Below, one piece after another: positions 6,149 to 8,072 of a DNA stretch of 8,072 nucleotides. The position numbers were made by a program, and so were the translations under genes. This DNA is from DHVE2 group archaeon (lineage in GTDB: Archaea > Thermoplasmatota > Thermoplasmata > Thermoplasmatales > Aciduliprofundaceae). The stretch spans positions 1-8,072 of the forward strand of contig JALULR010000167.1 in NCBI GenBank assembly GCA_027056155.1, given 5' to 3'. Each line of letters opens with the position of its first letter. The first letter of the stretch is position 1. Below the pieces are notes generated by a model. It saw only the letters and a list, made by a program, of their open reading frames with translations. It had not been told where the DNA came from and made no database searches.

Positions 6149-6813
6149 TTGGTGTAATCTCAGATATACACGGTAATTTTCCAGCGTTGAAGGCTGTGCT
6201 TATGGATATGCCTCCAGTTGAACTAATTTTATGTGCCGGTGATGTAGTGGGATACTATCCATATCCTAATGAAGTAATAAAGCAATTACAATTTGTAGGG
6301 GCACGGTGCATACTGGGAAACCATGACCGTGCAGTGCTCGGCGAAGATTACTCTAATTTCAATAAATATGCTGCAGCAGCGGTGCGCTGGACAATTGATA
6401 ATCTAGATAATGAGAGCATAGAATATTTGAAGTCTTTGAGTAACTATATGCGCTGGAAAATATCCGGCAAAAAAGTTGCAGTGCATCATGGCGCGCCTTT
6501 TGATGAGGATTTTTATGTTATGCCAGAGAATGTAGACTCTGGGTTATTAGAATACGACGGTGCAGATGTTCTCATTTTGGGGCATACGCACGTACCATTT
6601 ATAGTTGATTACGGAGATAGAGCAATACTTAATCCGGGTGCTGTGGGTCAGCCAAGAGATGGAAATCCAAAAGCATCGTATGCACTCATTGACTTAGAAA
6701 AATGGGAGTTTGAGATTCGCCGTGTGCAGTATCCGGTAGATGAAGTGGAAAAGAAAATAATAGACGTTGGGCTTCCTCATTTTCTTGCAGAGCGCCTTTA
6801 TTACGGTTACTGA
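6145..6813 (+). CDS. YfcE/MJ0936-type calcineurin-like metallophosphoesterase
   Basis: The 222-residue cytoplasmic protein carries all metal-binding motifs of the family in order: DIHGN (D7, H9), GDVVGYYPYPNE (D33), GNHD (N59, H60), HHG (H114-H115), GHTH (H147, H149) and then NPGAVGQPRDG (163-173). It belongs to the small Metallophos_2 group, which includes E. coli YfcE and Methanocaldococcus MJ0936. Those are Mn/Ni-dependent phosphodiesterases in vitro with unsettled natural substrates. The length is a little above the smallest members, with an insert around 66-105 and a C-terminal tail. The start overlaps the stop of the QueF-family gene (ATGA), so they are co-transcribed. A role in nucleotide or tRNA-modification metabolism is only inferred from that. 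The 3' end overlaps the convergent membrane-protein gene by 7 bp. Confidence -1.
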   Translation: MIGVISDIHGNFPALKAVLMDMPPVELILCAGDVVGYYPYPNEVIKQLQFVGARCILGNHDRAVLGEDYSNFNKYAAAAVRWTIDNLDNESIEYLKSLSNYMRWKISGKKVAVHHGAPFDEDFYVMPENVDSGLLEYDGADVLILGHTHVPFIVDYGDRAILNPGAVGQPRDGNPKASYALIDLEKWEFEIRRVQYPVDEVEKKIIDVGLPHFLAERLYYGY

Positions 6814-7541
6814 GCCTTCTTCTTTTTCTCCTTGAGTTTGCGCTCTAGGCTCTTGTACTTGCCTTTGAGCTCATAGTATTTTTCGTCAGCAGGGTTAGAT
6901 ATGGCCTCTTCTTTGAAGTATGTGTATACTGCTAAAATGCCCACAATTGTAGTTAATGCAATTAAAATGTAGAGGACCCATGTCAAATCACTTTTCACGC
7001 TAAATGATGAATCTGGCACAATGCCATCTACCGGCTTTCCAATTGCCTGTGAAAGGTAATCTAAGTTAAGTGTGTGATTTACGGTTGCGTTGTCCCATAC
7101 AGAGTTGGAAAAATACCCACGAGACCACATCATATAGTGAGAGGCGTTGTAATCAAAAAACAGGGAAAACCTAACAAAATATACGCCATCGGGTGTAGAG
7201 CTTGCAGTTGCTATGTGAAACACCACGGTTTTGTTTATATGCGGTGCTATTTTTCCAAGATGCATGGTGTAATCCGTCTTTCCGCTCTCTTTTATAACCG
7301 GGTGCCCAGATACTTTTGATATGTCTTTATGGTCCTGCTCGGTAGCCCACATATATATCCCTATGTTTAATGTTACATTATACATCGAGTTAACGTATCT
7401 GTTCTCAATGGTAAAATTGAATTTTCCCACTTCCCCCGGTTTTAGCACTGGCGTATGAAAATTATCGAAATTTGGAACGTGTGCAGGCGAGCTAACGTAT
7501 CCGGATAGCATTATGAAAGCTAAGAATATTGCTAGCTTCAT
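6807..7541 (-). CDS. Secreted, C-terminally anchored NEW3/CARDB-like membrane protein
   Basis: The 244-residue protein starts with a signal peptide (MKLAIFLAFIMLSGYVSSPA). An extracellular beta-sandwich follows at ~28-160; PVLKPGEVGKFNFTIEN and later GVYFVRFSLFF resemble NEW3/CARDB-type domains of archaeal surface proteins. It has six N-glycosylation sequons (N42, N55, N103, N132, N151, N155). One transmembrane helix lies at ~186-209 (LTWVLYILIALTTIVGIL), and a charged cytoplasmic tail ends in a Lys/Glu-rich probable coiled coil (KYKSLERKLKEKKKKAQ). This topology suggests a receptor-like or envelope-scaffold protein; no enzyme motif is seen. A GTG at 7562 would add seven residues ahead of the signal peptide. 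The ATG at 7541 fits both the signal peptide and the TATA spacing. The domain name is a moderate-confidence structural guess. Confidence -1.
   Translation of the reverse strand: MKLAIFLAFIMLSGYVSSPAHVPNFDNFHTPVLKPGEVGKFNFTIENRYVNSMYNVTLNIGIYMWATEQDHKDISKVSGHPVIKESGKTDYTMHLGKIAPHINKTVVFHIATASSTPDGVYFVRFSLFFDYNASHYMMWSRGYFSNSVWDNATVNHTLNLDYLSQAIGKPVDGIVPDSSFSVKSDLTWVLYILIALTTIVGILAVYTYFKEEAISNPADEKYYELKGKYKSLERKLKEKKKKAQ
6815..6833 (+). terminator. Pyrimidine/T-rich tract after the phosphoesterase stop
   Basis: Directly after the TGA at 6811-6813 comes a T-rich tract containing TTCTTCTTTTTCTCC, a plausible archaeal intrinsic terminator for the plus-strand operon. The same bases, read on the minus strand, encode the lysine-rich KEKKKKAQ tail of the convergent gene, so the tract has two possible explanations. 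Confidence -1.
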
Positions 7542-7563
7542 CGTCGGTGCATATCTTTGCACA

Positions 7564-7578
7564 TATTAATTATTTGCC
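7564..7578 (-). promoter_or_regulatory. BRE/TATA promoter of the anchored membrane-protein gene
   Basis: On the minus strand, GGCAAA (BRE-like) leads into TAATTAATA (7564-7572), centred about 27 nt upstream of the ATG at 7541. The gene therefore probably has its own leaderless transcript despite following the regulator gene on the same strand by 47 bp. Confidence -1.
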
Positions 7579-7599
7579 TATATGCCAACTATATGCCAA
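7578..7599. repeat. Perfect 11-bp tandem duplication, possible operator
   Basis: CTATATGCCAA occurs twice with no spacer (7578-7588 and 7589-7599). The second copy contains the stop codon of the Lrp-family gene; the first abuts the BRE/TATA element of the downstream membrane-protein gene. Eleven bp is one helical turn, so both copies face the same side of the DNA, as in many operators. It could equally be a neutral slippage duplication. Confidence -1.
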
Positions 7600-8071
7600 C
7601 CCATTCGCACGATTTGTAAGCTTTTGACACAACATGCGTTACAGTTGATAGAATCTCATTTCTCTTAAGTTTCTTATCTTCAAACTCTTGAAGCTCTCTC
7701 ATGCTCAGAAACAGACACTCGCATAGTAGGTCGTAGTCACCGAGTATCCTGTAAAGTGTTATAAGTCGGTTTTCCTTCATTAATTCTTCCGCAAATTTGT
7801 CGATGTACCTCTTATCCACCTTGAGATAAACGAACGCTTTTATGCTATTCTCTATTGCATAGCAGTTAATCAGTGCGGAATAACCGCCGATTATCCCCTT
7901 TTCCTCTAGCATTTTTATTCTTCTTCTAACAGTTGCCTCGCTTACTCCAAGCAGTTTGGCAAGCTCTAGATTTGATATACGCGCATTCTCTCTTAGAGCA
8001 CAAAGAATTGAGAGATCCAAATCATCCACCGGCAGAAGAGTTTTATCGAAGGATTTCCATCTGTCAATCAA
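7589..8071 (-). CDS. Lrp/AsnC-family transcription regulator (5' end at window edge)
   Basis: An N-terminal winged HTH (DDLDLSILCALRENARISNLELA, then AKLLGVSEATVRRRIKMLEEKGII at ~38-61) is followed by a RAM/ligand-binding domain (~78-150). The latter includes ILGDYDLL (109-116), the Gly-x-Tyr-Asp turn where small effectors bind in Lrp proteins. Such proteins form dimers to octamers and act as local or global regulators, often sensing amino acids. The 160-codon version begins at a TTG one base inside the window edge. A GTG at 8029 (VDDLDL...) gives the usual compact family N-terminus; alternatively the real start lies outside the window. The adjacent membrane-protein gene and the 11-bp duplicated site are possible targets, as Lrp proteins often regulate neighbours, but no consensus operator is demonstrated. 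Confidence -1.
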   Translation of the reverse strand: MIDRWKSFDKTLLPVDDLDLSILCALRENARISNLELAKLLGVSEATVRRRIKMLEEKGIIGGYSALINCYAIENSIKAFVYLKVDKRYIDKFAEELMKENRLITLYRILGDYDLLCECLFLSMRELQEFEDKKLKRNEILSTVTHVVSKAYKSCEWVGI

Positions 8072-8072
8072 T

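Noticed and set aside
7542..7562. Upstream GTG start at 7562 for the anchored membrane protein
   Set aside because: It would put MQRYAPT ahead of a good signal peptide and begin right at the TATA element; ATG 7541 fits better.

Overview
The window looks archaeal, most likely euryarchaeal and plausibly a member of the Thermoplasmata. Three things point that way: an archaea-specific Nre DNA-repair protein, AT-rich TATA/BRE promoter elements centred about 26-28 nt upstream of start codons with no Shine-Dalgarno sequence (leaderless mRNAs), and secreted proteins dense in N-glycosylation sequons. The lineage is inferred from gene content and style, not from a marker gene. No rRNA, tRNA, CRISPR array or complete insertion sequence is visible.

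Layout. Positions 1-3218 (minus) hold the first ~1072 codons of a very large secreted surface protein: signal peptide, LamG-type lectin-like domain, a ~360-residue beta-rich middle region, then FN3, an InlB-type repeat and three more FN3 domains, running off the left edge. A promoter region (3219-3499) separates it from a divergent nre gene (3500-4687, plus), which probably starts at a GTG and ends in a PCNA-interacting motif. A single-domain V4R/heme-NO-binding-like sensor gene (4693-5274, minus) converges on nre with 5 bp between the stops. Next is a 490-bp gap with promoters and at most one doubtful 35-codon ORF.

Positions 5765-6813 (plus) form a two-gene operon with an ATGA overlap: a QueF-family enzyme (7-deazaguanine tRNA modification; in archaea probably archaeosine formation, QueF-like) and a YfcE/MJ0936-type metallophosphoesterase. 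It ends by overlapping, tail to tail, a minus-strand gene (6807-7541) for a secreted, C-terminally membrane-anchored protein with a NEW3/CARDB-like beta domain. Upstream of that, also on the minus strand, lies an Lrp/AsnC-family regulator (7589 to the right edge). An 11-bp perfect tandem duplication sits across the regulator's stop codon, just upstream of the anchored protein's promoter.

The genes do not form one obvious system. Two cell-surface proteins, a ligand sensor and a transcription regulator flank housekeeping genes for DNA repair and tRNA modification. The most checkable points are whether the QueF homologue is a reductase or an archaeosine synthase, what the V4R protein binds, the duplicated operator-like site, and the FN3 array, whose last repeats look recently duplicated.
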